64,000 nucleotides of DNA from Halobacterium zhouii. Its GTDB lineage: Archaea > Halobacteriota > Halobacteria > Halobacteriales > Halobacteriaceae. Below, in pieces: positions 8,474-16,619 of the stretch; position 1 is the first letter of the stretch; each line of letters begins with the position of its first letter. Location of the stretch: the NCBI RefSeq assembly GCF_021249405.1, contig NZ_CP089593.1:2445168-2509167 (forward strand). Reading direction: 5' to 3'. The notes beneath the pieces were generated by a model. That model was not told the DNA's origin. It saw only the letters and a list, made by a program, of their open reading frames with translations, and made no database searches. Position numbers and translations under genes: made by a program.

Positions 8474-9718
8474 ATGGAAGCGACCGAGCAGCAGTCCCTC
8501 GACGTCGAGCGCGTCCGCGAGGACTTCCCCATCCTCGAGCGCGAGGTCGGTGGCGAGCCACTCGTCTACCTCGACAACGCCGCGACCACGCACACGCCAG
8601 AGCCCGTGGTCGAGGCCATCGCGGACTACTACCGGCGGTACAACTCGAACGTCCACCGCGGCATCCACACGCTGAGCCAGGAGGCCTCCGTCGCCTACGA
8701 GGACGCCCACGACCGTCTCGCGGAGTTCGTGGGCGCCGAACACGGCCGTGAGGAGATGGTGTTCACGAAGAATACCACGGAGGCAGAGAACCTCGTCGCG
8801 TTCGCGTGGGGACTGAACGAACTTGGCCCCGGTGACGAAGTCGTGCTCACGCAACTGGAACACCACGCCTCGCTCGTGACGTGGCAGCAGGTCGCGAAGA
8901 AGACCGGCGCAGAGGTGAAGTACATCCCCGTCACCGAGGACGGCTACCTCGACATGGAGGCCGCCGCCGAACTGATCACCGACGACACCGAACTCGTCAA
9001 CGTCGCGCACGTCTCGAACACGCTCGGCACCATCGCCCCCGTCTCGGAGCTCGCGGACATCACCCACGACCACGACGCGCTGTTCTTCGTCGACGGCGCG
9101 CAGGCGGTGCCCAACCGCCCCGTGGACGTCCAGGAGATCGACGCCGACTTCTACGCGTTCTCCGGCCACAAGATGCTCGGCCCGACCGGCATCGGCTGCC
9201 TGTACGGGAAGCGCCACCTCCTCGAGGAGATGGAACCGCACCTCTACGGCGGCATGATGATCGAGCGCGTCACCTACGAGGACTCGACGTGGGCCGAACT
9301 GCCCTGGAAGTTCGAGGCCGGCACGCCCGTCATCGCGCAGGGCATCGCGCTCGCCGAAGCCGTCGACTACCTCGAGGACCTCGGCATGGACGCCGTGCAG
9401 GCCCACGAGGACCGCCTCACCGAGTACGCCTACGACCGACTCAGCGAGTTCGACGACGTCGACATCTACGGGCCGCCGGGCGACGACCGCGGCGGCGTCG
9501 TGTCGTTCAACGTTGAGGGCATCCACGCCCACGACGTCTCCTCCATCCTGAACGACCACGGCGTCGCCATCCGCGCGGGCGACCACTGTACGCAGCCCCT
9601 CCACCAGGAACTCGGCATCGCGGCGTCCGTGCGCGCCTCCTTCTACGTCTACAACACCACCGAGGAAGTGGACGCGCTCGTCGACGCCATCGATGCTGCC
9701 CGCGACATCTTCAACTAG
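8474..9718 (+). CDS. sufS: Cysteine desulfurase SufS
   Basis: This PLP enzyme removes sulfur from cysteine and hands it to the Fe-S scaffold SufU. The 414 residues include the N-terminal YLDNAATTHTPEPV, the PLP lysine K233 in FSGHKMLGPTGIG, HASLVTWQQV, and the catalytic C372 in RAGDHCTQPLHQELG. Group II (SufS) length and motif spacing are normal. sufU follows 1.2 kb downstream on the same strand, with a convergent FNT gene between them. The final TAG shares bases with the stop of that FNT gene (CTAG), so the two 3' ends overlap. Confidence 0.96.
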   Translation: MEATEQQSLDVERVREDFPILEREVGGEPLVYLDNAATTHTPEPVVEAIADYYRRYNSNVHRGIHTLSQEASVAYEDAHDRLAEFVGAEHGREEMVFTKNTTEAENLVAFAWGLNELGPGDEVVLTQLEHHASLVTWQQVAKKTGAEVKYIPVTEDGYLDMEAAAELITDDTELVNVAHVSNTLGTIAPVSELADITHDHDALFFVDGAQAVPNRPVDVQEIDADFYAFSGHKMLGPTGIGCLYGKRHLLEEMEPHLYGGMMIERVTYEDSTWAELPWKFEAGTPVIAQGIALAEAVDYLEDLGMDAVQAHEDRLTEYAYDRLSEFDDVDIYGPPGDDRGGVVSFNVEGIHAHDVSSILNDHGVAIRAGDHCTQPLHQELGIAASVRASFYVYNTTEEVDALVDAIDAARDIFN

Positions 9719-10584
9719 GAGCGCTCGACGCCAACGCCCTCCTTTTGCTCGATCTCGAACGTGGTCTCCGGGCCGCCGCGCCGGACGTGCGCGTGCTTCA
9801 GCAGGGAGACGAAGACGACGCCGCCGAGCGCGTTCCCCGCGGTCGTAATCGAGAGGAAGCGCGCCCACTCGACGACGGAGATGGACGCCCCGGAGAACAT
9901 CGCGGCGAGCACCTCGATGTTGCCCGCGACGCAGTGCGGGAGGTGGCCGAACCCGATGACGAACGTCGTCGCGACGATGACGGCGATGCGGCTGATGGTG
10001 TCCCCGGCGGCCGTGAGAATCCACGAGAGCAGCCCCATCAGCCACCCGGCGAGGACGGCGCCGCCGAACACGCCGCCGACCGGCAGGCCGATGAACGTGT
10101 TCCCGAGGTGGCGGAACGCCGAGGGCGGCACAAGGTTTAGCGCCGGCCCGACGTAGGCCGCGCCGAGCGCGACGACGACGCCGCCGATGGTGTTCCCGAC
10201 CCAGACGGTCCCCCAGAGGCCGCCGAGGTCACGGAGGCTGCGTTCGCCCTCCAGTATGGGGAGTACCGCGAGTGTGGTGTGCTCGGTGAACAGTTCGGAC
10301 TGCCCGAGGATGACGAACATGAACCCGAGCGTGTACATCAGGGACATCAGGATCTTCGTGCCCGCGGCCACCATCGTACCCGCGGTGACGGCGTACATCG
10401 CGGCCATCATGAACGGCCCGAAGCCGATGTCGAGCCCACACGAGAGGCCGGAGAGGAACTGCCCCGACGTCGGACGGTCGATGGTCTGGAGCCCCTCCTC
10501 GATCTGGGCCTGCAGAATCTGGGTGTGCGCACGCTGCGTGTCCATGCGACTGCTGAGCGTGCGCATTGAGTCCTCGCTTGGCAT
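9715..10584 (-). CDS. Formate/nitrite transporter (FNT) family channel
   Basis: This 289-residue polytopic membrane protein has a soluble N-terminal helix (about 1-45, TQRAHTQILQAQIEEGLQTI) and about six membrane segments with FNT signatures. These include SGLSCGLDIGFGPFMMAAMY, GQSELFTEHTTLAVLP, GNTIGGVVVALG, GLLSWILTAAGD and FGHLPHCVAGNIEVLA. The family moves small anions such as formate, nitrite or hydrosulfide; the substrate cannot be told here. The start at 10584 (MPSEDSMRTL) avoids an in-frame extension to 10629. A paralogue lies at 24897-25721. Its placement between sufS and sufU makes sulfide a possible but unproven substrate. Confidence 0.9.
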   Translation of the reverse strand: MPSEDSMRTLSSRMDTQRAHTQILQAQIEEGLQTIDRPTSGQFLSGLSCGLDIGFGPFMMAAMYAVTAGTMVAAGTKILMSLMYTLGFMFVILGQSELFTEHTTLAVLPILEGERSLRDLGGLWGTVWVGNTIGGVVVALGAAYVGPALNLVPPSAFRHLGNTFIGLPVGGVFGGAVLAGWLMGLLSWILTAAGDTISRIAVIVATTFVIGFGHLPHCVAGNIEVLAAMFSGASISVVEWARFLSITTAGNALGGVVFVSLLKHAHVRRGGPETTFEIEQKEGVGVERS

Positions 10585-10672
10585 CTGGTGAGTGCTGATG
10601 GCAAACGCGCAGAAAACTTCGGTGGCCACATTCCGCTCTCGCTTTCGTTGCTGCTCGTTCCACCGCCGCGGT

Positions 10673-10843
10673 TCAGCCGAGCGCGTGCCCGAGTCGCTCC
10701 TCGACGAGCAACACGAGGTTGTACGTCGCCGTGGTCTGGAAGCCGACGACGGCGAATTCGACCCAGGAGACCGCGCTCGCGGCGACGGCCTCGATGACGA
10801 GGTAGCTCACGACGAGGTTCCCGAGTGTCGCCGCGACGTGCAC
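10673..10843 (-). CDS. Small two-helix membrane protein (candidate)
   Basis: This short ORF of 56 codons starts with GTG at 10843 (reads MHVAATLGNLVVSYLVIEAV) and ends ERLGHALG. Two hydrophobic segments (residues 5-25 and 27-48) are joined by a short turn, with a charged C-terminus. An in-frame stop just upstream limits the start choice. A TATA-like CCCTTTGAACC on the minus strand (about 10868-10878) sits about 29 bases before the GTG, fitting a leaderless transcript divergent from sufU. It lies upstream of the FNT gene on the same strand with an 88-base gap. No family is recognised. Confidence 0.5.
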   Translation of the reverse strand: MHVAATLGNLVVSYLVIEAVAASAVSWVEFAVVGFQTTATYNLVLLVEERLGHALG

Positions 10844-10928
10844 GAGACTGACTGCGGGCGCCCCGGTTCAAAGGGTGTGGGGCGTCTCCGCGGAACCCTT
10901 TTACGCCGTTCTGCCCTATCGAATCGAT

Positions 10929-11348
10929 ATGACCGCTGGCTCGGACATGTACCGACAGCAGATCCTCGACCACTACCGGAACCCCCGGAACTACGGCGAC
11001 CTCGAGGACCCCACGTTCAGCCACGAAGGGTACAACCCGTCGTGTGGCGACGAACTCGAGTTCGACGTGGAACTCGCCGAGGACGGCGAGACGGTCGAAC
11101 GCGCGGCGTTCAGCGGCGACGGCTGCGCCATTAGTCAGGCCTCGGCGAGCATGCTCTCCCAGGAACTCCCGGGCATGACCCTCGACGAGATCGAGGAACT
11201 GGACCGCGACGACGTCCTCGAGATGCTCGGCGTCGAGGTGACGCCGATGCGCATCAAGTGCGCGGTGCTCGGCGAGAAGGTCGTCCAGGACGGCGCGGAG
11301 ATCTACCGCGGCGAGGCGGACGTCGACCAGACGACGACTGAAGACTGA
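10929..11348 (+). CDS. sufU: Fe-S cluster assembly scaffold SufU / IscU-like
   Basis: This small scaffold receives sulfur from SufS. The 139 residues start at the ATG at 10929 (MTAGSDMYRQQILDHYRNPR). The three conserved cysteines are C39 (NPSCGDE, with D41), C66 (GDGCAISQAS) and C111 (RIKCAVLGEK), the standard SufU/IscU ligand set. A TATA-like CCCTTTTACG at about 10896-10905 lies about 29 bases upstream. In-frame sequence before 10929 (WGVSAEPFYAVL) overlaps this promoter and is not used. It pairs functionally with sufS; no sufBCD genes are in the window. Confidence 0.94.
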   Translation: MTAGSDMYRQQILDHYRNPRNYGDLEDPTFSHEGYNPSCGDELEFDVELAEDGETVERAAFSGDGCAISQASASMLSQELPGMTLDEIEELDRDDVLEMLGVEVTPMRIKCAVLGEKVVQDGAEIYRGEADVDQTTTED

Positions 11349-11598
11349 CCCACTTTTTCCAGCGCTCGCGGCCTCCGGCCGCTCGCTTGCAAAAACTTGG
11401 GGAAAAGCACTCCTCCTTCGGTCCGCTTCGCTCGAACCTCGCTATCGCTCCCCTCAGTCGTCGGCCTGCGCGCACTCCGTTCGCGCAGTGAACCGCTTCG
11501 CTCGGGCTTTTCGAGCCGTCCTCAGAAACGCTGCGCGTTTCTGATGTGCGAACGAGACGCCGCAGGCGTCTCGTTAACGCTCACTCGCGGATGCTGGT
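11349..11598 (+). repeat. Palindromic 3'-end intergenic element, copy C (after sufU)
   Basis: The region starts with a T-run and hairpin just after sufU (CACTTTTTCC at 11350-11359, GCGGCC-TCC-GGCCGC at about 11368-11382, then GCAAAAAC). It continues as an element (11408-11598) opening CACTCCTCCTTCGGTCCG, passing CCCCTCAGTCGTCGGCCT and ending CGCGGATGCTGGT. Internal palindromes with 3-base loops include 11523-11543 (CAGAAACGC, loop TGC) and 11553-11573 (CGAGACGCC, loop GCA). Head and tail match the copies after ahcY and pcn; the middle differs. No gene is seen in it. Confidence 0.8.
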
Positions 11599-11663
11599 CA
11601 GTTGATTGTCCGTCTTACACTAACGGCCACGCTTCCTTTCTGTTCTCCCCGCGTTTCTCCAGT

Positions 11664-12068
11664 ATGGCCGTCTCGACGACCGTCACGGGGTTCGTTGTGG
11701 GCGCGCTCATCGGCGCCGTCGCCACCGCCGCGGGGTCGTACTTCGTGTTCTGGCGGCGCCAGCGCGCCGAAACGTCACACCTGCGCGTCGCGCTCGCTCA
11801 GGAACTCGACTCACTCGAGTATCTGGACGAACTCGTCGAGTCCGGCGCGTACGAGGGCGTGACCACCGCAGTCGAGACGCCGGTGGTGTACGAGGCGAAC
11901 GCGGGCGAACTCGGCCGCCTCTCTGAACGCGAGGTCGAGGCGCTCGTGGAGTTCTACGCGTCGCTGTACTGGCTCCGGGATCTCCAGGACCCCGAGGACA
12001 AGAAAGAGCGCATCGACGCCGTCGTCGAGCAGCGCCGGGCGGCGATTGACGCCGTGCAGAGTGCGTAG
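11664..12068 (+). CDS. Single-pass membrane protein with cytoplasmic coiled coil, unknown
   Basis: This 134-residue protein starts at the ATG at 11664 (MAVSTTVTGFVVGALIGAVA). One membrane helix (about 7-29, ending YFVFWRRQRAE with positive-inside arginines) is followed by a charged helical domain (HLRVALAQELDSLEYLDELV, then DPEDKKERIDAVVEQRRAAI). There is no lipobox or catalytic motif. It stands alone between the sufU-associated element and a lipoprotein gene. I do not recognise the family. Confidence 0.7.
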   Translation: MAVSTTVTGFVVGALIGAVATAAGSYFVFWRRQRAETSHLRVALAQELDSLEYLDELVESGAYEGVTTAVETPVVYEANAGELGRLSEREVEALVEFYASLYWLRDLQDPEDKKERIDAVVEQRRAAIDAVQSA

Positions 12069-12180
12069 CGGCCGCGAGCACTCTGAGAGGAACACCGACG
12101 CACACTCTCGAACCCGCCGGCCTGGGCTGCCGTCTGGCCGACCAAACACTTTTGGTATCTGTTCACAAGGGCGGGGACGT

Positions 12181-12903
12181 ATGCCCTCCAGACGAGCCGC
12201 GCTGGCGGTCGTAGCGATGCTCCTGCTCTCCGGGTGCTCGATGCTCGGCGGAACCGAAACCCCGGCCACGACCCGCGACGCCCCCGGCTTCCACGGATTC
12301 ACGTTCGTCTCCGACACGGACGGAAAATCGTTCGACGCGACTGTTACCGTCACCAGAGACGGCACGCAACTGCTCCAGCGACAGGTGGGGAGCGACGGCA
12401 CGGGAACCCACGTCGACCTCTCGTCGCTGAACGAGTCCGGGCCGTACACGGTGACGGTGAACACGACGCTGCCCGCGGCGGGTGGCGGGAACATGAGCGA
12501 GCGCGTCCGCGTGAACGGTACGCTCGGCACCGAAACGGTCGTGGACGTGACCTACCGCGGCATCGAGTTCCGGTCGCTTCGCCTTCCTCGCCAGGAGATG
12601 AACGAACCGCTGCGCTTCCGGAAGAACTCCGACCTCCACTTCGCCACGACCATCGTCGTCCACCACCAGGGGGAACTCGTCTACCGGAACACCGTCCAGC
12701 GCGAGGGAAGAGGGCCATTCGAACTCGCCGACCTGCCGGAGACCGGCGTCTACCGGGTCGCAGTCAGCGGCCCCGACCGAGAGCAGTGGGCCAACGACAC
12801 CGTCATCCTTCGGCATCCGGACGCGAAACTGGTCGCTTCGCTGGACGCCGACGACCCCCAGATACGGGTGTACGGGCCGGACGAGTCGATGCCCCGAAAC
12901 TGA
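12181..12903 (+). CDS. Secreted lipoprotein with beta-sandwich-like domains, unknown
   Basis: This 240-residue lipoprotein has a Tat-like basic start and hydrophobic stretch with lipobox LLSGCSM (cysteine about residue 20). Two beta-rich modules follow (FTFVSDTDGKSFDATVTVTR and FATTIVVHHQGELVYRNTVQ), each with a PYTVTVN or VYRVAVSG type closing strand. These resemble carboxypeptidase-regulatory or Ig-like folds, so a surface binding role is plausible. It starts at the ATG at 12181; CACTTTTGGTATC at about 12146-12158 may be its TATA region. It converges on radA with a 16-base gap. Confidence 0.75.
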   Translation: MPSRRAALAVVAMLLLSGCSMLGGTETPATTRDAPGFHGFTFVSDTDGKSFDATVTVTRDGTQLLQRQVGSDGTGTHVDLSSLNESGPYTVTVNTTLPAAGGGNMSERVRVNGTLGTETVVDVTYRGIEFRSLRLPRQEMNEPLRFRKNSDLHFATTIVVHHQGELVYRNTVQREGRGPFELADLPETGVYRVAVSGPDREQWANDTVILRHPDAKLVASLDADDPQIRVYGPDESMPRN

Positions 12904-12919
12904 CGGCGGTCGCGGGTGC

Positions 12920-13951
12920 TCACTCGGGCTTGAGGCCGGCGTTCTGCACCCGCATCACGGATTCACCGTCCGCGAGGTTCGGCGCGTCGACGAGTTTCAC
13001 GATGCGCTTGTCGGCCTTGGACTTCCGCAGGTACATGCGGAACGTGGACTTGTGGCCGAGGATGTTGCCACCGATGGGCTTCGTCGGGTCGCCGAAGAAG
13101 GAGTCCGGGTTGGACTGCACCTGGTTCGTAACGACGACAGCGGCGTTGTAGAGGTTGCCGACCTTGTCGAGGTCGTGGAGGTGTTTGTTGAGTTTCTGCT
13201 GGCGGTCCGCGAGCTCGCCGCGGCCGACGTACTCCGCGCGGAAGTGCGCGGTCAGTGAGTCGACACAGAGCAGTCGGACGGGGTAGTCGTCCTCCTCGTA
13301 CTCGCCGGCGATCTCCTGGGCTTTCTCCGCGAGCAGCATCTGGTGGTTGGAGTTGAACCCCTTCGCGACGTGAATCATGTCGAGGAAGCTCTGGACGAGT
13401 TCGTCCATCGCGTCCTCGTCGTCCGGCGTTCCCTCGATTTCGCGCTCGTCCATCGCGGCCTGCAGCTGTTCGTCCTCGAGGCCGCGGACCATGTCGTCGA
13501 TGCGCTCCGGGCGGAACGTGTCCTCGGAGTCGACGAAGATGGCGCGGCCGTGGAGGCCGCCCTGCTCCTTGGGGAGCTGGACGTTCACGGAGAGCTGGTG
13601 GGTGACCTGGGACTTGCCGGCGCCGAACTCGCCGTACACCTCGGTGATCGACTGGGTCTCGACGCCGCCGCCGAGCATCTCGTCGACTTCGTCGATGTTC
13701 CAGGAGAGCTTCCCGATCTGTTCGCGTCGTTCGAGGACGGTGCTACCGGTCTCGAACCCGCCGACGTCGGCGGCGTCGCGCGCCGCCTGGACGATGTCCG
13801 CAGCGGTGCTGTCGCCGACGTCCGCGGTGTTCGACAGTTCACCGGCGGACGCGACGGCGAGGCTCTGGAACGACTCGAACCCGTTCTCCCGCAGTTTCTC
13901 CGCTGTCGCGGGACCGACTCCAGGTAGTTCTTCGAGGTCAGCTTCGGGCAT
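12920..13951 (-). CDS. radA: DNA repair and recombination protein RadA
   Basis: RadA is the archaeal RecA/Rad51 strand-exchange ATPase. The 343 residues show an N-terminal helix-hairpin-helix domain (about 5-60, [12 protein letters not shown]) and Walker A GEFGAGKS (107-114). The RecA core carries [32 protein letters not shown] (Walker B), [12 protein letters not shown] and the L2-region [15 protein letters not shown]. It has no intein, and its length equals other haloarchaeal RadA. The start is the ATG at 13951 ([11 protein letters not shown]); in-frame sequence further upstream is promoter. Confidence 0.98.
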   Translation of the reverse strand: MPEADLEELPGVGPATAEKLRENGFESFQSLAVASAGELSNTADVGDSTAADIVQAARDAADVGGFETGSTVLERREQIGKLSWNIDEVDEMLGGGVETQSITEVYGEFGAGKSQVTHQLSVNVQLPKEQGGLHGRAIFVDSEDTFRPERIDDMVRGLEDEQLQAAMDEREIEGTPDDEDAMDELVQSFLDMIHVAKGFNSNHQMLLAEKAQEIAGEYEEDDYPVRLLCVDSLTAHFRAEYVGRGELADRQQKLNKHLHDLDKVGNLYNAAVVVTNQVQSNPDSFFGDPTKPIGGNILGHKSTFRMYLRKSKADKRIVKLVDAPNLADGESVMRVQNAGLKPE

Positions 13952-13973
13952 GTACACCTGGCTTGTCCCCACC

Positions 13974-13984
13974 ACCGTATAAAC
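13974..13984 (-). promoter_or_regulatory. radA TATA box
   Basis: On the minus strand GTTTATACGG (about 13974-13984) is centred about 28 bases before the radA ATG, with no ribosome binding site between. This is the standard haloarchaeal leaderless arrangement. A further AT-rich word (GTGTATACG) lies a few bases upstream. Confidence 0.6.
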
Positions 13985-14064
13985 ACTCGTATACACCAAA
14001 GTGAAAGTGAAACTGGGCGTCGCCGGTGGCTGCTTCGGGGTGGCTCTCGGGCTACGGAGCCGAC

Positions 14065-14694
14065 TCACTCCCAGGGGTGGCCGCCGTCGTGGTCCGGCCA
14101 CAGCGGGTACCAGTACGCGGTGTCGTCCTCCACGTCGAGTTCACCGTCGAGCACCGACTGGAGTTTCACCTCGAGCGTCGAGTCCCGCTCGTTGCCCGGT
14201 CGCGGCGCGAACGGGTAGAACGTCCCGCGACGGAACGAGTACACCCAGTAGACGCGTTCGCCGTCGTTCTCGCCGCCGTCGCTGCCCTCCGTTCCTCCGC
14301 CTTCCGACTCGAACGCGAACACCGCGGCGAGCACGCGGTTACCGTAGCCACGCTCCTCCAGGGTGTCGGCGGCGACGTAGATGTCGGTGACGAGGCTCTC
14401 GAACCCCTCGCGCTCCGCGACCGCCCACGTGTAGCCGTGGCCGTCGACTCGCACGTCGCTGAAGCCGTCGCCCTCCAGGACGGCCTCCACGTCCCGGATC
14501 GCATCCCGAAAGTCCGTTGCGTCCATCGCGGAGAAACAGAGGCCCGCGACCGGCATCGGCGGGAACCCGAGGTCGGCCTCCATCGTCACCGAGGCGCTCG
14601 CCAACTGGAAGAGGTCCTCGGGGTCACCGGGGCGCGTGGCGTCGGATTCGGCAGCGACCGCGAGCAGTTCGCGGAGGCGGGAGAGCAGGCTCAT
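14065..14694 (-). CDS. pspAB: HtpX-associated protein (PspAB-like)
   Basis: This 209-residue soluble protein starts at the ATG at 14694 ([19 protein letters not shown]), overlapping the htpX stop by ATGA. It resembles the protein annotated PspAB in haloarchaea that is habitually encoded beside htpX. Recognisable stretches are DDLFQLA-like [36 protein letters not shown] and [21 protein letters not shown] Gly/Glu-rich insertion ([15 protein letters not shown]) sits in the middle. It is probably involved with HtpX in membrane protein quality control, judged from coupling rather than any catalytic motif. Confidence 0.8.
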   Translation of the reverse strand: MSLLSRLRELLAVAAESDATRPGDPEDLFQLASASVTMEADLGFPPMPVAGLCFSAMDATDFRDAIRDVEAVLEGDGFSDVRVDGHGYTWAVAEREGFESLVTDIYVAADTLEERGYGNRVLAAVFAFESEGGGTEGSDGGENDGERVYWVYSFRRGTFYPFAPRPGNERDSTLEVKLQSVLDGELDVEDDTAYWYPLWPDHDGGHPWE

Positions 14695-15566
14695 CCGACG
14701 GTTTCGAGTTGTTTCTCGAGGTCGCGCAGTCGCTCCACGCGCTTCTCCGTGGTGGGGTGCGTGCGGAACAGACTGCCGACGAACCCCTGGCGGACGGGGA
14801 TGACGAAGAACGCGTTCATCTCGGCCTGATTGCGCAGGTCCTCCTCCGGAATCCGGTCCATCCGCCCGTCGATTTTCATGAGCGCGGACGCGAGCGCCGA
14901 CGGTCGCCCGGTGATGAGCGCGCCGCCGCGGTCCGCCGCGAACTCGCGGTACCGGGAGAGCGCGCGGATCAACACGAACGACAGCACCCAGACGACGAGG
15001 CTCGCCACGATGGCCACCGCGAACGACCCCTGCTGGCGGTTCCGCCCGCCGAACAGCCACCCCCAGCGCACGACGATGAACGCGAGCGTCGACAACAGCG
15101 ACGCGAACGTCATCACCGCCATATCGCGGTTCTTCACGTGCGCGAGTTCGTGCGCGAGCACGCCCTCGAGTTCCTCCCGGGTGAGCAATCCGAGCAGGCC
15201 GGTGGTCACCGCGACGGCGGCGTGGTCCGCGGAGCGCCCGGTGGCGAACGCGTTCGGGTTGTTCGACTCCACGACCGCGACCTTCGGCTTCGGCAGGTCG
15301 GCCTGCTGGCTGAGCCGCGTCACCGCCCCGTGCAACTCGGGGTACTCGTTCTCACTGACCGTCTCGGCACCCATACTCAGCAGCGTCAGGCGGTCGCTGA
15401 AAAACCACTGCGCCACAGAGAACCCGCCCATCAGCACGGCTATCATCAGTATACCGCCGCCGGCGTACGCCGTGACGACGGCTGCGAACACGAGGAAGAG
15501 CGCGAACAGCAGGAACATCGTGAGTGCCATCCGAGCCCGCAACCCCCAGTCCGTCCGCCATTCCAT
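14691..15566 (-). CDS. htpX: HtpX-family membrane zinc metalloprotease
   Basis: This is an M48 peptidase of 291 residues that degrades damaged membrane proteins. Two N-terminal membrane helices (about 12-55) precede the zinc site HELAH (139-143) in VLAHELAHVKNRDM. Two further helices (about 150-205) follow, then EFAADRGGALITG with the third zinc ligand Glu. A C-terminal FFVIPVRQGFVGSLFRTHPT is typical of the family. pspAB follows with ATGA overlap. It starts at the ATG at 15566 (MEWRTDWGLRARMAL). Confidence 0.95.
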   Translation of the reverse strand: MEWRTDWGLRARMALTMFLLFALFLVFAAVVTAYAGGGILMIAVLMGGFSVAQWFFSDRLTLLSMGAETVSENEYPELHGAVTRLSQQADLPKPKVAVVESNNPNAFATGRSADHAAVAVTTGLLGLLTREELEGVLAHELAHVKNRDMAVMTFASLLSTLAFIVVRWGWLFGGRNRQQGSFAVAIVASLVVWVLSFVLIRALSRYREFAADRGGALITGRPSALASALMKIDGRMDRIPEEDLRNQAEMNAFFVIPVRQGFVGSLFRTHPTTEKRVERLRDLEKQLETVG

Positions 15567-15691
15567 ACGATTGCTAACACGTCGTCCGGGTTAAACCGTG
15601 CGCCGAACGAGCGCGGCGGGAGCGGCCAGCGGCAGGTATCGGATGCGTATCCGCAACAACGGTTAACGAGATGCGAAGCGACGAACGGCAC

Positions 15692-15919
15692 ATGCAACGG
15701 AGACAGTTCGTCGCCGCGGTCGCAACTGCTACGACGGCCGTCGTCGCCGGCTGTGGGTTCCCCGGCGGCGGTGAGGGTGAGGACGGTGGCGGCGGGGAAG
15801 GTGGCGACGGAGGCGGCGAAGGTGGCGGTGGCGAGGAGGGTGGCGGTGGCGAGGAGGGTGGCGGTGAAGAGGGGGCTATCGCCGGACCGCCGCAGTCCGG
15901 GCCACGGACGGGCGGCTGA
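15692..15919 (+). CDS. Small Gly/Glu-rich Tat lipoprotein
   Basis: This 75-residue predicted lipoprotein starts at the ATG at 15692 (MQRRQFVAAVATATTAVVAG). A twin-arginine RRQF motif, an Ala/Thr-rich hydrophobic stretch and lipobox VAGCGF are visible. The mature part is almost only Gly and Glu (GGGEGED and GGGEEGGG repeats from an about 18-base tandem unit) and ends GPPQSGPRTGG. It lacks any folded domain, so it may be the leader plus linker of a larger truncated surface protein. An alternative ATG at 15671 adds seven residues. Confidence 0.55.
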   Translation: MQRRQFVAAVATATTAVVAGCGFPGGGEGEDGGGGEGGDGGGEGGGGEEGGGGEEGGGEEGAIAGPPQSGPRTGG

Positions 15920-16135
15920 CGCGGCTCAATCCGTGAACGGGCGGCTTGCGCGGTTCGGGCCGGAACGGACGGCTGAAACGTTCACGATGACGGATAGACG
16001 GCCGCGTTAGGTGTGTTCCGCCGTCGGTTGGAAATCCGCGACTCTGTTGAAGCCCTCATCAATTGATACATGTTGCCCCGGTTTCGGCCAGTACAGGCGG
16101 TCTAATTCGCGAGATGAGTGTGTTGGGGCACTGTG
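15920..16135. other. AT-richer intergenic stretch, no gene seen
   Basis: The base composition from about 16010 through 16600 is visibly lower in G+C than the neighbourhood (for example CTCATCAATTGATACATGTTG at 16060). I find no terminal inverted repeats or transposase motif. A short open stretch continues in frame after the stop of the DUF5789-like gene but has no start of its own. Together with that gene the island may be foreign or remnant DNA. Confidence 0.4.
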
Positions 16136-16468
16136 CTATCGGCCTATGAGTTCCAGTATCCGTCTGCGAATGTCCTCGGCCGAGTCATATGTTTGGTCAT
16201 CAGTTGAAGAGAGTACGTCCTGCAGGGGTTTCTTGCCGCCCTGCGTTTCAAGTTCGTACTCGCCATAGGCCGCAACCAACTCAGTTGTCGTGGCTGGATA
16301 GTCGTGCGACTTGAGCGCTTCATCAAGATCACCAAGCCGCCGGCTTTCGTCATCAAACAGCGGTTCCTTTTCATCGCCGCGGGCCTGGGCCTCCTCTAAT
16401 TCTCGCTCACGCTGACGATTCTCTTCACGATCCGCTTGCTCATCTCGACCCTGTTTATCATCTGCCAT
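16136..16468 (-). CDS. DUF5789-like haloarchaeal protein
   Basis: This 110-residue soluble protein starts at the ATG at 16468 (MADDKQGRDEQADREENRQR); a GTG two codons upstream is also possible. A charged N-terminal helix (RERELEEAQARGDEKEP) is followed by a compact domain with SHDYPATTTELVAAYGEYEL and YDSAEDIRRRILELIGR. That pattern is like the halophile-specific DUF5789 proteins, which have no known function. Codon use is clearly less G+C-rich than neighbouring genes (AAT, TAT and CAT codons are common), suggesting later arrival. It is divergent from mtaD. Confidence 0.65.
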   Translation of the reverse strand: MADDKQGRDEQADREENRQRERELEEAQARGDEKEPLFDDESRRLGDLDEALKSHDYPATTTELVAAYGEYELETQGGKKPLQDVLSSTDDQTYDSAEDIRRRILELIGR

Positions 16469-16619
16469 GTACACCAGTAGGAGATCCAGGCGAATATAAC
16501 TCTCGGCGGTTGGTTCGCAACCCTACTTACCGAATTTCACCAGATGTAGTGTATGATTAATAGTGTTTCAACAGGGCCAAATCCACAGATTCACACTCCG
16601 CAGCGCCGAACGGCCGTAC

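Noticed and set aside
16010..16135. Possible insertion-sequence remnant after the DUF5789-like gene
   Set aside because: No terminal inverted repeats, target duplication or transposase motif could be found; only the composition is unusual.
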